Of a stretch of 64,000 bases of DNA, positions 43,601-52,784 are shown one piece after another. The stretch lies in assembly GCA_043553855.1 (NCBI GenBank), contig CP121336.1, positions 3,720,001-3,784,000 of the forward strand. The letters are read 5' to 3'. This stretch comes from JAUIAS01 sp030425395 (lineage in GTDB: Bacteria; Pseudomonadota; Alphaproteobacteria; Rhodobacterales; Rhodobacteraceae). The notes beneath the pieces are model-generated. The model did not search any database and was not told the DNA's origin. It saw only the letters and a program-made list of their open reading frames with translations. Positions within the stretch are counted from its first letter, which is position 1, and the number at the start of each line of letters is the position of its first letter. Made by a program: the position numbers and the translations under genes.

Positions 43601-45265
43601 ATGCGCAACGGCGGCACACTCTTGGTTGAAAGTCTCGTGGCTCTGGGCGCGCGCAAGGCGTTTGGCGTGCCCGGGGAAAGCTATCTCGCGGTGCTGGATG
43701 CGCTGCATGATACGGCGGGCCAACTTGATTTCGTTCTTTGCCGCAACGAAGGCGGTGCATCCTTTATGGCCGCCGCATGGGGCAAGCTGACCGGCGCGCC
43801 GGGTCTGTGTCTGGTCACGCGCGGGCCCGGGGTGACGAACGCGTCCATCGGCATTCATACCGCTATGCAGGACAGCGTGCCGATGATCTGCCTTGTCGGG
43901 CAGGTGGGCACCGACATGAAGGGCCGTGAGGCGTTTCAGGAAATCGACTATCGCGCAATGTTCGGCACGGTGGCGAAATGGGCGGTCGAAATTGATCAGG
44001 TTGACCGCATCCCCGAAATCCTTGGACGCGCATGGAAAACCGCCACAACGGGGCGGCCCGGTCCGGTGGTCATCGCCTTGCCCGAAGACATGTTGACGAC
44101 CCTGACCGACACGCCAGCGCTGCGCGGGCCCGCACCGTTCAGCGAACCGCACCCGGACCCCAATGCGGTGGCCAAGGCACAAGACCTTCTGGCGCGGGCA
44201 GAGCGACCGTTGATCTTTTACGGCGGGTGCAACTGGACGGAAGCGGGTCGTGCCGACCTGCAGCGTTTTGCCGAAAGCTCGGATATCCCCGTCGTGTCGG
44301 TCTTCCGCTATCAGGACCAGTTCGACAATCATTCGCCCGTGTTCTGCGGCGAGGCCGGGGTCGGGATGAACCCATCGGTCAAGGCGATGATATCCCAAGC
44401 GGATGTGATCCTCGCCATCAACGCGCGGTTTGGGGAAAACTCCACCGATGGCTACAGCCTCTTGTCGGTGCCGCAAGCGGTGCAAAAGATCATCCATGTG
44501 CACGGGGCCGACTCCGAACTGGGCAAGGTTTATCAACCTGAAATCGGTATCCAATCCGGTCCCAACGCCTTTGTGCGCGCCCTTGCGCCGGTGAGCGGGG
44601 ATTGGGGCGATTGGCGCGCAGAAGGGCGCGCGGCTTACGAGGCCGCGTTCGACGCCCCCGATCAGCCGTCGCCGGTGGACATGGGGCAGGTCACTGCTCA
44701 TCTTCGCGCCATTCTGCCCGACGATGCCATCATCACAAACGGGGCGGGCAATTTCGCGATCTGGTCGGGACGGTTCATCAAGTTCGGGCCGGGAATGCGC
44801 CTTCTGGCCCCGCAATCCGGGGCAATGGGCTATGGCTTGCCCGCGGCCATCGCCGCGCGCATTGCACATCCCGAACGCACCGTTGTCTGCTTTACCGGAG
44901 ACGGCGATTTCCAGATGACAGGACAGGAACTGGCCACCGCCACACAGGCCGGAGCGCAGCCAATCATTCTGATCCTCAACAATGGAACCTACGGCACGAT
45001 CCGCGCGCATCAGGAGCGGCATTATCCGGGCCGGGTCTCTGGCACAGATATGTTCAGCCCCGATTTCGCGGCACTGGCACGGGCCTATGGCTTTCACGGC
45101 GAACGGGTCGAACGGACAGAAGATTTCGCCGCCGCGTTCGAACGGGCGCAGGCTTCGGAAACCGGCGCGGTTCTTGATCTGGTCATTTCAGCCGAGGCCC
45201 TGACCCCGCGCGTGACCCTGTCCCAGATGCGCGACGCGGCGATCAAGGCGCAAAAAACGGGCTGA
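43601..45265 (+). CDS. Thiamine pyrophosphate enzyme, acetolactate synthase-like
   Basis: A 554-residue TPP enzyme with the three-domain acetolactate synthase layout. The catalytic Glu is in CRNEGGASFMA (about residue 48); the C-terminal cofactor motif is GDGDFQMTGQELATATQ ending in LNNGTYGT. It lacks a regulatory-subunit gene nearby and differs from IlvB in its active-site segments, so it more likely belongs to the broad group of oxalyl-CoA decarboxylase/benzaldehyde lyase-type or other catabolic enzymes. ATG 43601 is preferred; a GTG at 43565 would add 12 residues. It stands alone between the basic protein and a lipoprotein gene. Confidence 0.85.
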   Translation: MRNGGTLLVESLVALGARKAFGVPGESYLAVLDALHDTAGQLDFVLCRNEGGASFMAAAWGKLTGAPGLCLVTRGPGVTNASIGIHTAMQDSVPMICLVGQVGTDMKGREAFQEIDYRAMFGTVAKWAVEIDQVDRIPEILGRAWKTATTGRPGPVVIALPEDMLTTLTDTPALRGPAPFSEPHPDPNAVAKAQDLLARAERPLIFYGGCNWTEAGRADLQRFAESSDIPVVSVFRYQDQFDNHSPVFCGEAGVGMNPSVKAMISQADVILAINARFGENSTDGYSLLSVPQAVQKIIHVHGADSELGKVYQPEIGIQSGPNAFVRALAPVSGDWGDWRAEGRAAYEAAFDAPDQPSPVDMGQVTAHLRAILPDDAIITNGAGNFAIWSGRFIKFGPGMRLLAPQSGAMGYGLPAAIAARIAHPERTVVCFTGDGDFQMTGQELATATQAGAQPIILILNNGTYGTIRAHQERHYPGRVSGTDMFSPDFAALARAYGFHGERVERTEDFAAAFERAQASETGAVLDLVISAEALTPRVTLSQMRDAAIKAQKTG

Positions 45266-45342
45266 GGGCCAGGTTTGTTTCCCGCTTGACGTCCCACCGC
45301 TCTCAAGGCCCTATGCGGCCACAAGTAACGAGGAAAAATTAC

Positions 45343-45852
45343 ATGCACGCATCACTTCTTCGCGCCGGCGGCGCTCTAGGCCTGATTTTGACACTGGCCG
45401 CATGTGAAACCCCATCCGCCACTTCGACGACGCCGCCGCCCGATGCGGCCACACCGGCTGCGGCGGCAGCGGAAGAGGCCGCGCCCAAGGCAAAGGCCCC
45501 GAAGGCGGGCACCCTTGCGGCTCTGGCACCGGTTGGGCGCAACGAAGCCCGCGTCGCGTTGTTCCGCACTTCTTATTTCGGCTTGGCAATCCAGCCCAAG
45601 GTCTTTGTTGACGGGGTCGAAATGGGCCGCTGCACACCCGGCGTTGCGCATATCGCCAAGGTCAGCCCAGGCACCCATCAGATTTCCGCCACGACCGAAC
45701 AGGAAAAGATCACGACCGTGTCGATCGCCAATGGCGAAACTGCCTATATCAACTGCAGCATTGGCATGGGGGTCGTTGTGGGCCGCGCCGCCTTTGAGCG
45801 GGTGCCCGAGGCAACTGCCATGCAGAAAGCTGGCAAATTCAAGGTTCAGTGA
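45343..45852 (+). CDS. Putative lipoprotein
   Basis: A 169-residue protein with a lipoprotein signal peptide: a hydrophobic stretch and the lipobox LAAC, giving Cys20 as the modified residue. A low-complexity Ala/Pro/Thr/Lys linker (residues 22-55) precedes a compact domain with RVALFRTSYFGLAIQPKVFVDG-type beta strands and IANGETAYINC, reminiscent of the PEGA/DUF2846 proteins that present a small carbohydrate- or peptidoglycan-facing beta domain. GAGGAA lies 8 bases before ATG 45343. The cellular role is unknown; it is probably an outer or inner membrane surface protein. Confidence 0.75.
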   Translation: MHASLLRAGGALGLILTLAACETPSATSTTPPPDAATPAAAAAEEAAPKAKAPKAGTLAALAPVGRNEARVALFRTSYFGLAIQPKVFVDGVEMGRCTPGVAHIAKVSPGTHQISATTEQEKITTVSIANGETAYINCSIGMGVVVGRAAFERVPEATAMQKAGKFKVQ

Positions 45853-45952
45853 ACCCGTTTTCCACAATCGGCGCGCGCGGCCTTCTGGATCGGCCGAGCG
45901 CGTCTTACCGTTAGTGTCGGGCGTCACAAGATCCCAAGCGCCGGAGCCTGCC

Positions 45953-46558
45953 ATGTATCTGCCCACCCATTTTCAAGAAACCTCGGCCGCGCGGATATCC
46001 GCGCTGGTGGCGGATCATCCGTTGGCCGTGATCGTGGGGCAAGGCGCGGATGGGATCGTGGCCAATCATATCCCCCTTATGATGGACAGGGATGACCGTC
46101 TTATCGGCCACGTGGCGCTAAACAACGACATGCACAGGATTCTCGCTGAGGGGGCTGATGTTCTGGCGATCTTTCAGGGCCCCGAGGCGTATATCTCGCC
46201 CAACTGGTATCCTTCCAAGGCCAACACGCACAAGGCCGTGCCCACCTGGAATTACGCGGTTGTGCATGTGCGCGGCACCATAGGGTTTCTGCATGATGCG
46301 GCGGATAAACGCCGGATCGTGTCACGCCTGACCAAGATGATGGAAACCCGGACCAACGGCGCAGACGCATGGCGCATGGGCGACGCACCGGCGGATTATC
46401 TTGCCGGGATGATCGACAATATCGTCGGGTTCGACATCGCGATTTCGCAGATCACTGCGAAAACAAAGGCGGGTCAGAATAAATCCGAGGCCGACCGGGG
46501 CGCCTTGGCCGCCCGGATGGACGGGCAGGGCAAGCAGAGGCTTACTCCGGAAATTTAG
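45953..46558 (+). CDS. PaiB-like FMN-binding protein
   Basis: A 201-residue split-barrel protein of the PaiB/FMN-binding negative regulator type. It starts MYLPTHFQET and has VANHIPLMMD, GHVALNND, SPNWYPSKANTHKAVPTWNYAVVHVRG (given in parts: AVPTWNY and VHVRG are the key blocks, about residues 94-110) and the C-terminal IVGFDIAIS. PaiB in Bacillus affects sporulation and protease genes; in proteobacteria the role is unclear. Its stop codon overlaps the convergent FkbM gene by 4 bases. Confidence 0.88.
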   Translation: MYLPTHFQETSAARISALVADHPLAVIVGQGADGIVANHIPLMMDRDDRLIGHVALNNDMHRILAEGADVLAIFQGPEAYISPNWYPSKANTHKAVPTWNYAVVHVRGTIGFLHDAADKRRIVSRLTKMMETRTNGADAWRMGDAPADYLAGMIDNIVGFDIAISQITAKTKAGQNKSEADRGALAARMDGQGKQRLTPEI

Positions 46559-47301
46559 GACGCGGGCCCAAGATACCAATCGTCAAAGTTCGAGATGTCC
46601 TCGAACACCCGGCGATACCCCTTGGACGTCAACAAGGCGTAGATATCCGCGCGCTGGGGGGCGTGGTTATGTTCCACCGTCATCACGCGGAACGACCAAC
46701 GATCCCAATCCACGGCATTGAGAATTTCAAATTCGCTGCCTTCGGTGTCCACCGACATGTAGTCGACCACATCGGGCGCATTGTGTTCTGCCAGCAGGTC
46801 ATTCAGCGAAATCGTCGTGACGTCATAGCTGTTGCCGCGCAGTTTGCGCGTGGTGGACACATAGCTTGAAATGCCCGAGTTTTCGCCGCGCGGGGCCTCG
46901 GTAAAGCGCAACGTCTCGCCGGAGGCACGCCAGACACAGCGGGTTTCGATCGTGCAATGACGGTTGGCTTTCAGATCGCTGTGCCACATGCGCGCGGGTT
47001 CGGCCAGAATGCCGGTCCAGCCCAGTTCGTTTTCCAGCATCAGCGTGTTGTTCAGCTCGACACCATTGGTGGCGCCATACTCAATGAAAAATCCACCGCG
47101 CTTGAACCCGGTCATGGCTGCTACAAAGATATCCTGACGCAACTGCGCGTTGGAATGCTCAAGCAGGTCGATACAGGGTGACCGGGCCTCGGGCTCCATC
47201 GCCTTGAGAAAGGCAATATCGAAAAAGGCCTTTTCACGGGTTTTCAATTCGCGCAGGCGCCGTTTGTCCGTCAGGGTGATATCTTTGATGTGTCTGCTCA
47301 C
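46555..47301 (-). CDS. FkbM family methyltransferase
   Basis: A 248-residue SAM-dependent methyltransferase of the FkbM type. The SAM-binding loop reads FFIEYGATNGVELNNT (about residues 71-86; the usual F-D-V-G-A-x-x-G is here E-Y-G-A-T-N-G), followed by ILAEPARMWH, VWRASGETLRF, ISLNDLLAEH and YMSVDTEGSEFEIL, the conserved Asp-Thr-Glu-Gly motif. Such enzymes methylate hydroxyls in polyketides and cell-surface sugars. It is monocistronic and convergent on paiB; the N-terminal 50 residues form a charged helical extension. Confidence 0.87.
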   Translation of the reverse strand: MSRHIKDITLTDKRRLRELKTREKAFFDIAFLKAMEPEARSPCIDLLEHSNAQLRQDIFVAAMTGFKRGGFFIEYGATNGVELNNTLMLENELGWTGILAEPARMWHSDLKANRHCTIETRCVWRASGETLRFTEAPRGENSGISSYVSTTRKLRGNSYDVTTISLNDLLAEHNAPDVVDYMSVDTEGSEFEILNAVDWDRWSFRVMTVEHNHAPQRADIYALLTSKGYRRVFEDISNFDDWYLGPAS

Positions 47302-47366
47302 GGGGCGGAACCTTTCGACTGAGTTATCGCCCTGATATCGGCACCGGGCGCGGCGTGCAATGCGTC

Positions 47367-47984
47367 CTAATTGTCCGCGCCGATCAATCCCAGACCGCGC
47401 AGATAGACACCGATCCCGCTTTCCAAAAGGTCTTCGGGCGAAAACGGCGATTGCGTGCCCGGAGAGTTGCGCGCAAAAAGCTCCACGACACCGTGGCTCA
47501 TCGCCCAGATATGGGCCGAGAACATCGCGGCAGGCGGACGTTTTTCCGGCGGGATATGTTGCGACAGATCGGTTGCCGCCTTTTCCAGAACATCGCGTGC
47601 GCGCTGTGCGACCGCCGCCAGTTCCGGGGTGCGATTGACGGAAATGCCGCTTTCGAACATCGCGATGTAATGCCCCGGATAGCGCCGCGCAAAGGCCAGA
47701 TAGGCGCGGCCCGTTGCTTCGAACGCGGCCAGCGCCGAAGGCTGGCCGCTGTCATAGGCAAACTGCATCAGATCGGCAAAAACCTCATAGCCCTGCCGCG
47801 CGGCTTCGGCGATCAGGTCCTCGCGGCCCGCAAAGTGGCGATAGACCGCCGCGGGGGTCACACCCGCCTTCTTGGCCGCCTCCGACAGGGTAAAGCCGGT
47901 CGGCCCCTTGTCGCGCACAAGATCCAGCGCCGCCTCGACCAGCGCCTGCCGCAGATTGCCGTGATGATACCCGCGTTTTGCCAT
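47367..47984 (-). CDS. TetR family transcriptional regulator
   Basis: A 205-residue TetR protein. The N-terminal helix-turn-helix is ALVEAALDLVRDKGPTGFTL then AAKKAGVTPAAVYRHFAGRE (residues 16-54), followed by an all-helical ligand domain. The start ATG 47984 gives MAKRGYHHGNLRQAL, the typical beginning of the YxxHxNLR-type subgroup, and lies 2 bases after the ppk2 stop, so it is transcribed with the polyphosphate kinase gene. Confidence 0.9.
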   Translation of the reverse strand: MAKRGYHHGNLRQALVEAALDLVRDKGPTGFTLSEAAKKAGVTPAAVYRHFAGREDLIAEAARQGYEVFADLMQFAYDSGQPSALAAFEATGRAYLAFARRYPGHYIAMFESGISVNRTPELAAVAQRARDVLEKAATDLSQHIPPEKRPPAAMFSAHIWAMSHGVVELFARNSPGTQSPFSPEDLLESGIGVYLRGLGLIGADN

Positions 47985-47985
47985 G

Positions 47986-48846
47986 TCAGAGGTCGGGCAT
48001 CGCGCAGATCGACGCATCCGGGGTTCCTACGGCATCGGCATCCTTGCCCGCATAGTCGATCTGAGACAGCACCGTGCGGATCGCCGCCAGTCGCGCGCGG
48101 CGCTTGTCATCGGACCGGATGATCGTCCACGGCGCGGTGTCGCTATGCGATCGTGCCAGGGTTTCGTCAATAGCGGCGGTATAGTCGTCCCATTTGTGCA
48201 AACCCTCGACGTCAATCCGGCTCAGTTTCCACTGCTTCAGGGGGTCGCCCTCGCGCGCAAGAAAACGACGCAACTGTTCACCCCGGCTGACCGTCAGCCA
48301 GATCTTGAACAGATGAATGCCGTCCTCGACCAGCATGTTCTCGAAATTCCCGACCTGCGCAAAGAAATGTTCGCGCTGCGCATCGGTGCAGAACCCGAAG
48401 ACATGTTCGACCACACCGCGATTATACCAGCTTCGGTCATAAAAGACGATTTCGCCGCCTGCAGGCAGGTGATCGGCATAGCGTTGGAAATACCATTGGC
48501 TGCGTTCGGTGTCCGACGGTTTCGACAAGGCCACCACACGCGCGCCGCGCGGGTTGAGGTTCTGACGAAACCGCTTGATCGTGCCCCCCTTGCCGGCGGC
48601 ATCGCGGCCTTCGAACACCACCGCCACACGCGCGCCGCTGTCGCGCGCCCAGGCCTGAAGCTTGACCAGTTCGATCTGCAGCGCCTCCATCTGCGCTTCA
48701 TAGGTTTTGCGCTTCATTTCCTCCGAATAGGGATAGCGCGGATCAAGAATATCGTCCTTGTCCGCCCGCCGGATGGCCGCGCGGATTTCATCGGGCGCGT
48801 CTTGGTCGAAAAAGGCGCTGATCGCACCGTCAAATGGAAGGGTCAT
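47986..48846 (-). CDS. ppk2: Polyphosphate kinase 2
   Basis: A 286-residue class I PPK2. Walker A FEGRDAAGKGGTIKR (residues 78-92), a lid-type Arg-rich helix, Walker B VFYDRSWYNRG, and KIWLTVSRGEQLRRF with the conserved C-terminal lid block are all present. It transfers phosphate between polyphosphate and nucleoside diphosphates, in the PPK2 family usually making GTP or ATP from polyphosphate. It is in one transcription unit with the tetR gene directly downstream. Confidence 0.95.
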   Translation of the reverse strand: MTLPFDGAISAFFDQDAPDEIRAAIRRADKDDILDPRYPYSEEMKRKTYEAQMEALQIELVKLQAWARDSGARVAVVFEGRDAAGKGGTIKRFRQNLNPRGARVVALSKPSDTERSQWYFQRYADHLPAGGEIVFYDRSWYNRGVVEHVFGFCTDAQREHFFAQVGNFENMLVEDGIHLFKIWLTVSRGEQLRRFLAREGDPLKQWKLSRIDVEGLHKWDDYTAAIDETLARSHSDTAPWTIIRSDDKRRARLAAIRTVLSQIDYAGKDADAVGTPDASICAMPDL

Positions 48847-48939
48847 GCCGGTCCTCAGACGTTTGATATATCTGCAATATGGGATGTTAATGCGATTAAC
48901 GCAAACGGCTTGCGTGCGAATGGGCAGACCCTTTCGCTG

Positions 48940-49923
48940 CTACATCATCCCGGCCCGCCGTGCGGCGCGGTCGATGGCGTCGGTCACGTCTTGGGGGCGC
49001 GCGTGGTGGGGCATGTGGCCCACGCCCTCCAGCACCGTCAGTCTGGCACCGGGGATCTGTTGCGACAGCGGAACGGAATGCACCGCCAGCGGCACGATAT
49101 CGTCCGCGTCGCCATGCACGATCTCCGTCGGGGCCGTGATCGTGCCATAACGCGGCACCATATCGACGATATGAGGCAGCAGCCCGTTCACCTGCTGGGC
49201 ATTGGCGCGCAGGCTTTCGGGCCGCAGGGTCAGTCCGGCCCCGATGGCCTTGATATACCCCTCGGGCGGGTCTTGCGGGGCAAAGATATCGGCCACGATG
49301 CCCTCGACCATGCCACGCGGCGCAAAGGCCGACAGGGCAGGGACCACCGTCGCCCCGCCGATGGCCGAGGAATTCACCGCGTAAAGCGTTCCCAGATCGC
49401 CGTCCCACGGGTTCGACGCCCCCGCCAGCATCACCAGTCCGGCAACCCGGTCGGGATGATCCAGCGTCAGCGCCAGCGCCACCGCACCGCCATAGGAATG
49501 GCCCACGACCACCGCGCGCCGCGATCTGACGTGGTCCAGCGCCGCCGCGATCAATGCGGCCTGTTCCTGCGGGCTTTCGGAGCGGGCATTCAGCGGCCCC
49601 TTGTATCCCGGCAGACGGTCCGTCCAGCCCAGCCCCGGCCGATCCACAACGATCACCCGATACCTGTCGGTCAGCCGGTCGATAAAGCTGTGGGTGAAGT
49701 CACGGGTGTTGCCCGACGCGCCGTGGATCAGGACAAGATCCGGCCCGGTGCCTTCGATATGCACATGCACGCCGGTGCCACCCACATCCACGATATCGCC
49801 AGTTGGCGGAAACACGGCTTCGGCGCGGGCGGCCCGTTCACGCGCCACGATCCCGCATCCCGCAACCGTGGCGATGAGGGCCGTTCCTGCAATCAGGCTA
49901 AGTGCCAATGTCCTCAATCTCAT
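48940..49923 (-). CDS. Alpha/beta hydrolase with lipoprotein-type N terminus
   Basis: A 327-residue alpha/beta hydrolase. The N-terminal LIAGTALIATVAGC has a lipobox-like Cys23, so the protein may be membrane anchored. The core has LIHGASGN (oxyanion), GHSYGG (nucleophile Ser, about residue 142), an Asp in HGDADDIVP and the catalytic His in GVGHMPHH. It resembles haloalkane-dehalogenase/haloperoxidase-like esterases. Its start lies 26 bases inside the end of metA, so the two genes are coupled. Substrate unknown. Confidence 0.87.
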   Translation of the reverse strand: MRLRTLALSLIAGTALIATVAGCGIVARERAARAEAVFPPTGDIVDVGGTGVHVHIEGTGPDLVLIHGASGNTRDFTHSFIDRLTDRYRVIVVDRPGLGWTDRLPGYKGPLNARSESPQEQAALIAAALDHVRSRRAVVVGHSYGGAVALALTLDHPDRVAGLVMLAGASNPWDGDLGTLYAVNSSAIGGATVVPALSAFAPRGMVEGIVADIFAPQDPPEGYIKAIGAGLTLRPESLRANAQQVNGLLPHIVDMVPRYGTITAPTEIVHGDADDIVPLAVHSVPLSQQIPGARLTVLEGVGHMPHHARPQDVTDAIDRAARRAGMM

Positions 49924-50815
49924 AGGGTGTTGTCTGGTAAATCTGGTTTATCCAGTTTCCATATAGGAGATGGGCGTGACTTCTCCACCGATTTTGCGGA
50001 ACACGCGCGGGATCGTTATCGGGATAGTAGTTCACCGGCAGCACGATTTTGGCCTGTGCGGCCACGTCGCGATCGTATTCCTGCTTGAGCGTATCGCTGT
50101 CATATTCAAAGTGGTTGAAGATATAGAGCGCACGATGCTTGGGGTCTTCCACCAGACAGGGGCCGACCTCATCACTGCCCAGAAGCGTGACCAGATCGGG
50201 TATCGCGTCGATTTCATCCTGCCGGATTTCGGTCCAGCGGCTGACCGGCACGACACAATCGTCGGAAAACCCACGCAGATACGGCGATGCCGGCATCAGG
50301 TTGCGATGGCGGAAACAGCCGAACGCCTTGTGCTCGAGGTCGTGCTTCCTGACTCCGTGGAAATGGTTGATCATCGCCATGCCGCCCCAGCATACGCCAA
50401 ATGTCGACAGAACGTGGGTCTGCGTCCACTCAAAGACCTGCGTGAGCTCATCCCAATAGGTGACATCCTCAAACGGCAGGTGTTCTATGGGTGCCCCGGT
50501 GATGATCAAACCGTCGAACTTTTCGTGCTTTACCTTCTGAAAGGTGCGATAGAAGCTTTCCATGTGATCCGCAGCGGTCGTCTTGGTGCGGTGTTCCGAC
50601 ATGCGGATCAGGGTCAGTTCGATCTGCAGGGGCGTGGCCCCGATCAGCCGGGCAAACTGGTTTTCGGTTTGGATCTTCTTCGGCATCAGGTTCAAAAGCC
50701 CGATGCGCAGCGGCCGGATATCCTGACGGGCGGCCTGATCTTCGGACATGACCATGACCCCTTCACGTGTGAGCACGTCAAAAGCGGGCAGGTCCGATGG
50801 GATCTTGATGGGCAT
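49898..50815 (-). CDS. metA: Homoserine O-acetyltransferase (MetA type)
   Basis: A 305-residue MetA-family enzyme with Cys142 in FGVCWGG, His235 and Glu237 in NHFEYD, the catalytic triad of the family in its usual numbering, and full length. Residue 111 is Glu (GAPIEHL). In this family Glu111 marks acetyl-CoA use, whereas E. coli MetA, a succinyltransferase, has Gly; this is established knowledge for residue 111. The enzyme commits homoserine to methionine synthesis. It is 41 bases downstream of the P-loop ATPase gene, and no riboswitch fits that gap. Confidence 0.93.
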   Translation of the reverse strand: MPIKIPSDLPAFDVLTREGVMVMSEDQAARQDIRPLRIGLLNLMPKKIQTENQFARLIGATPLQIELTLIRMSEHRTKTTAADHMESFYRTFQKVKHEKFDGLIITGAPIEHLPFEDVTYWDELTQVFEWTQTHVLSTFGVCWGGMAMINHFHGVRKHDLEHKAFGCFRHRNLMPASPYLRGFSDDCVVPVSRWTEIRQDEIDAIPDLVTLLGSDEVGPCLVEDPKHRALYIFNHFEYDSDTLKQEYDRDVAAQAKIVLPVNYYPDNDPARVPQNRWRSHAHLLYGNWINQIYQTTPYEIEDIGT

Positions 50816-50856
50816 ATCGCGTCAGGCTCCTGTTCAGGGATGGGCGGAATTTCGGC

Positions 50857-51717
50857 TCAGGTCCGGGCGTCCAGCGCCTCGGCCACGGCCTCGGTGAACC
50901 CGGCTTCGTCGCGCACGTTCACCATACGATCTGCGGGCAGGGTGATGCCCCATTTGGCCATCGCCTGATATCTGGGCTGGCGATGGGCAAGGGCGCGCGC
51001 ATAGGTCCAGCGAATGAACGTATCTGGATCAACATCACCTTCCACACAATTGTTTTCGCTCAGGTATTCTTCCCATGCATTGTTCAGGAACGCGGGTTGA
51101 TAGGCCATCGGCTTGGGCGCGCGGTCAAATCGCCGGATCAGTTCCTGGGTGTGTGCCTCGCTGCCCTGAAGCCAGATCAACAGGGTATGCTGGCTCAGTT
51201 CTTTCAGGATCGGATCGTCAGGATCATCGGCATCGACCCACTCGCAGATTGATCCGCCGGTATCGCAGATGAAATGCGGATACCCGTAAAGCTGCCCGGC
51301 CCGTTCGATGAAATAGCCGGTATCGTTCAACGCATGGATTTCCGAGGCCCGGAATTGCTCTTGCCTGCGGCGATACTCGGCCATCTCCATGCCACCCCGC
51401 GCCGGGTCGCCTGGTTTGCCCAGATACGTGGACACCGGCTTGAGATTGTCAAAGCTGATGTTGGACCCGATATAGATGCTGTCGGACAACAAAAGATCGC
51501 GCAGAAACGGCACCTTCATCGCATGGGCCTTGGCGTTATCGGCGATATATTCGCCCATGTAGCGGGTGCCGATGCGGTAATCTATGGAATAGTGGAACCA
51601 CGTGCCCGCGTCCCGCAGGATGTTCGACAGATAGGTTTTGCCCAGACCGGACATGCCAAAAAAAAGCACCCGTTTGTGCGGTGCGTCGCGCCACGCCTGC
51701 GCATTCGGATAAATCAT
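50857..51717 (-). CDS. P-loop ATPase of unknown function
   Basis: A 286-residue protein with a Walker A of the type FFGMSGLGKTYLS (residues 19-31) near the N terminus. There follow an acidic-aromatic core (HYSIDYRIGTRYMGEYI), IYIGSNISFDNL and later ICDTGGSICEWVD, which may be the Walker B-like region. It resembles AAA-type ATPases seen next to metA in related bacteria, but I cannot name a function. ATG 51717 is chosen; a longer upstream frame has no ribosome binding site. It probably forms an operon with metA. Confidence 0.75.
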   Translation of the reverse strand: MIYPNAQAWRDAPHKRVLFFGMSGLGKTYLSNILRDAGTWFHYSIDYRIGTRYMGEYIADNAKAHAMKVPFLRDLLLSDSIYIGSNISFDNLKPVSTYLGKPGDPARGGMEMAEYRRRQEQFRASEIHALNDTGYFIERAGQLYGYPHFICDTGGSICEWVDADDPDDPILKELSQHTLLIWLQGSEAHTQELIRRFDRAPKPMAYQPAFLNNAWEEYLSENNCVEGDVDPDTFIRWTYARALAHRQPRYQAMAKWGITLPADRMVNVRDEAGFTEAVAEALDART

Positions 51718-51806
51718 GGATACCGGACCCCTGCAAACCAGTTGGCGTTTGTTACCCGTGGCTCGGGCGGCGGTCAATCATCGGCGCACATCAATCCCGG
51801 ACCCGC

Positions 51807-52721
51807 TCAGCCGTGCATCCGGTTCCAGACCCGCCCGTCAATGATCACCAACCCCACCGCGAGCAGGACGAAACCGGCATAGGCATTGGGCGGCAATGTC
51901 TCGTCGCGCACAAGCGCGCCCAGAACGATGGCCACCGGTGCCACCAGCAGCGTCACCAGCATCAGGTTGCCGCTCCCGGCCATGGCCAGCACCCGGTAAT
52001 ACAGCAGGAACGCCCCCGCCGTGGCGATCAGTGACACATACCCCAACGCAAACAGGGTGTCCGCGCCCAGATCAAGACGCGGCGCGCCATCCAGCATCCA
52101 CGCAAGCGGCACCATGACCACGGCCGCGCCGGTCAGCATTCCCGCGGCCGCGGTTTGCGGCGGCAAATGACCCAGCGTGCGTCGCGCCCAGACACCCGCC
52201 AGCGCATAACAAAGCGTGCCCGCAAGCACGGCCAGTTGCGCAAGGCTGCGCAGGTCGAAATTGCGGATGCTGTCCACCCCGATCGCCAGCACCACCCCGG
52301 CGAGCCCGAGACCAACCCCGGTCAGCTTGCGCCGGGTCAATTTTTCGTCTGCCAGAAACAGCGCCGCGATCAACACCCCGAACAGCGCCGTCGCTGCATT
52401 GAAAATCGCGGCCAACCCGCTCTCGATATGGACAAGCCCCCATGCCATCAGGCCAAAGGGCAGAACATTGTTGAGCACACCCATCACCAGAAACGCGCCC
52501 CACACGCGCGCCCCGCGCGGCACCGCGATCCCGCGGACAAGAATGACACCCCACAACGCAACCGCCGCCCAAAACACCCGGTGCGCCACCGTCGACGCCA
52601 CCCCGATCTCATCCAGCGCAACCTGCATCGCCAGAAACGACGCGCCCCAGACAAACGACAAAACGCCCATTTCCGCCCAAGCGCGTCCACTCATGGTTTT
52701 TTGAACGATTGGATCAGTCAT
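51807..52721 (-). CDS. EamA (DMT) family transporter, first
   Basis: A 304-residue inner-membrane protein with ten hydrophobic segments arranged as two EamA repeats: LSFVWGASFLAMQVALDE at residues 17-34 and LAVLAGTLCYALAGVWARRT in the second half. DMT proteins export amino acids, metabolites or drugs; the substrate is unknown. It starts MTDPIVQKTMSG at ATG 52721. A second, clearly different EamA gene lies 63 bases upstream in the same direction. Both are in one likely transcription unit. Confidence 0.85.
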   Translation of the reverse strand: MTDPIVQKTMSGRAWAEMGVLSFVWGASFLAMQVALDEIGVASTVAHRVFWAAVALWGVILVRGIAVPRGARVWGAFLVMGVLNNVLPFGLMAWGLVHIESGLAAIFNAATALFGVLIAALFLADEKLTRRKLTGVGLGLAGVVLAIGVDSIRNFDLRSLAQLAVLAGTLCYALAGVWARRTLGHLPPQTAAAGMLTGAAVVMVPLAWMLDGAPRLDLGADTLFALGYVSLIATAGAFLLYYRVLAMAGSGNLMLVTLLVAPVAIVLGALVRDETLPPNAYAGFVLLAVGLVIIDGRVWNRMHG

Positions 52722-52784
52722 GGTCGCCTTGTTTCATCCGCCGCACCCGCACACGACCCGATTGTTGCGCAAAAAGTCCCCGGA

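Noticed and set aside
43541..45097. 518-codon minus-strand open frame
   Set aside because: Antisense to the TPP enzyme gene with its GDG and NEGG motifs; no motif of its own.
47983..50088. 701-codon plus-strand open frame
   Set aside because: It runs antisense to ppk2, the hydrolase and metA, which carry clear family motifs; it has no recognisable motif and is a GC-driven shadow.
50816..50856. SAM-II riboswitch expected before an alphaproteobacterial metA
   Set aside because: Only 41 bases separate metA from the ATPase gene and no pseudoknot-forming pattern is seen.
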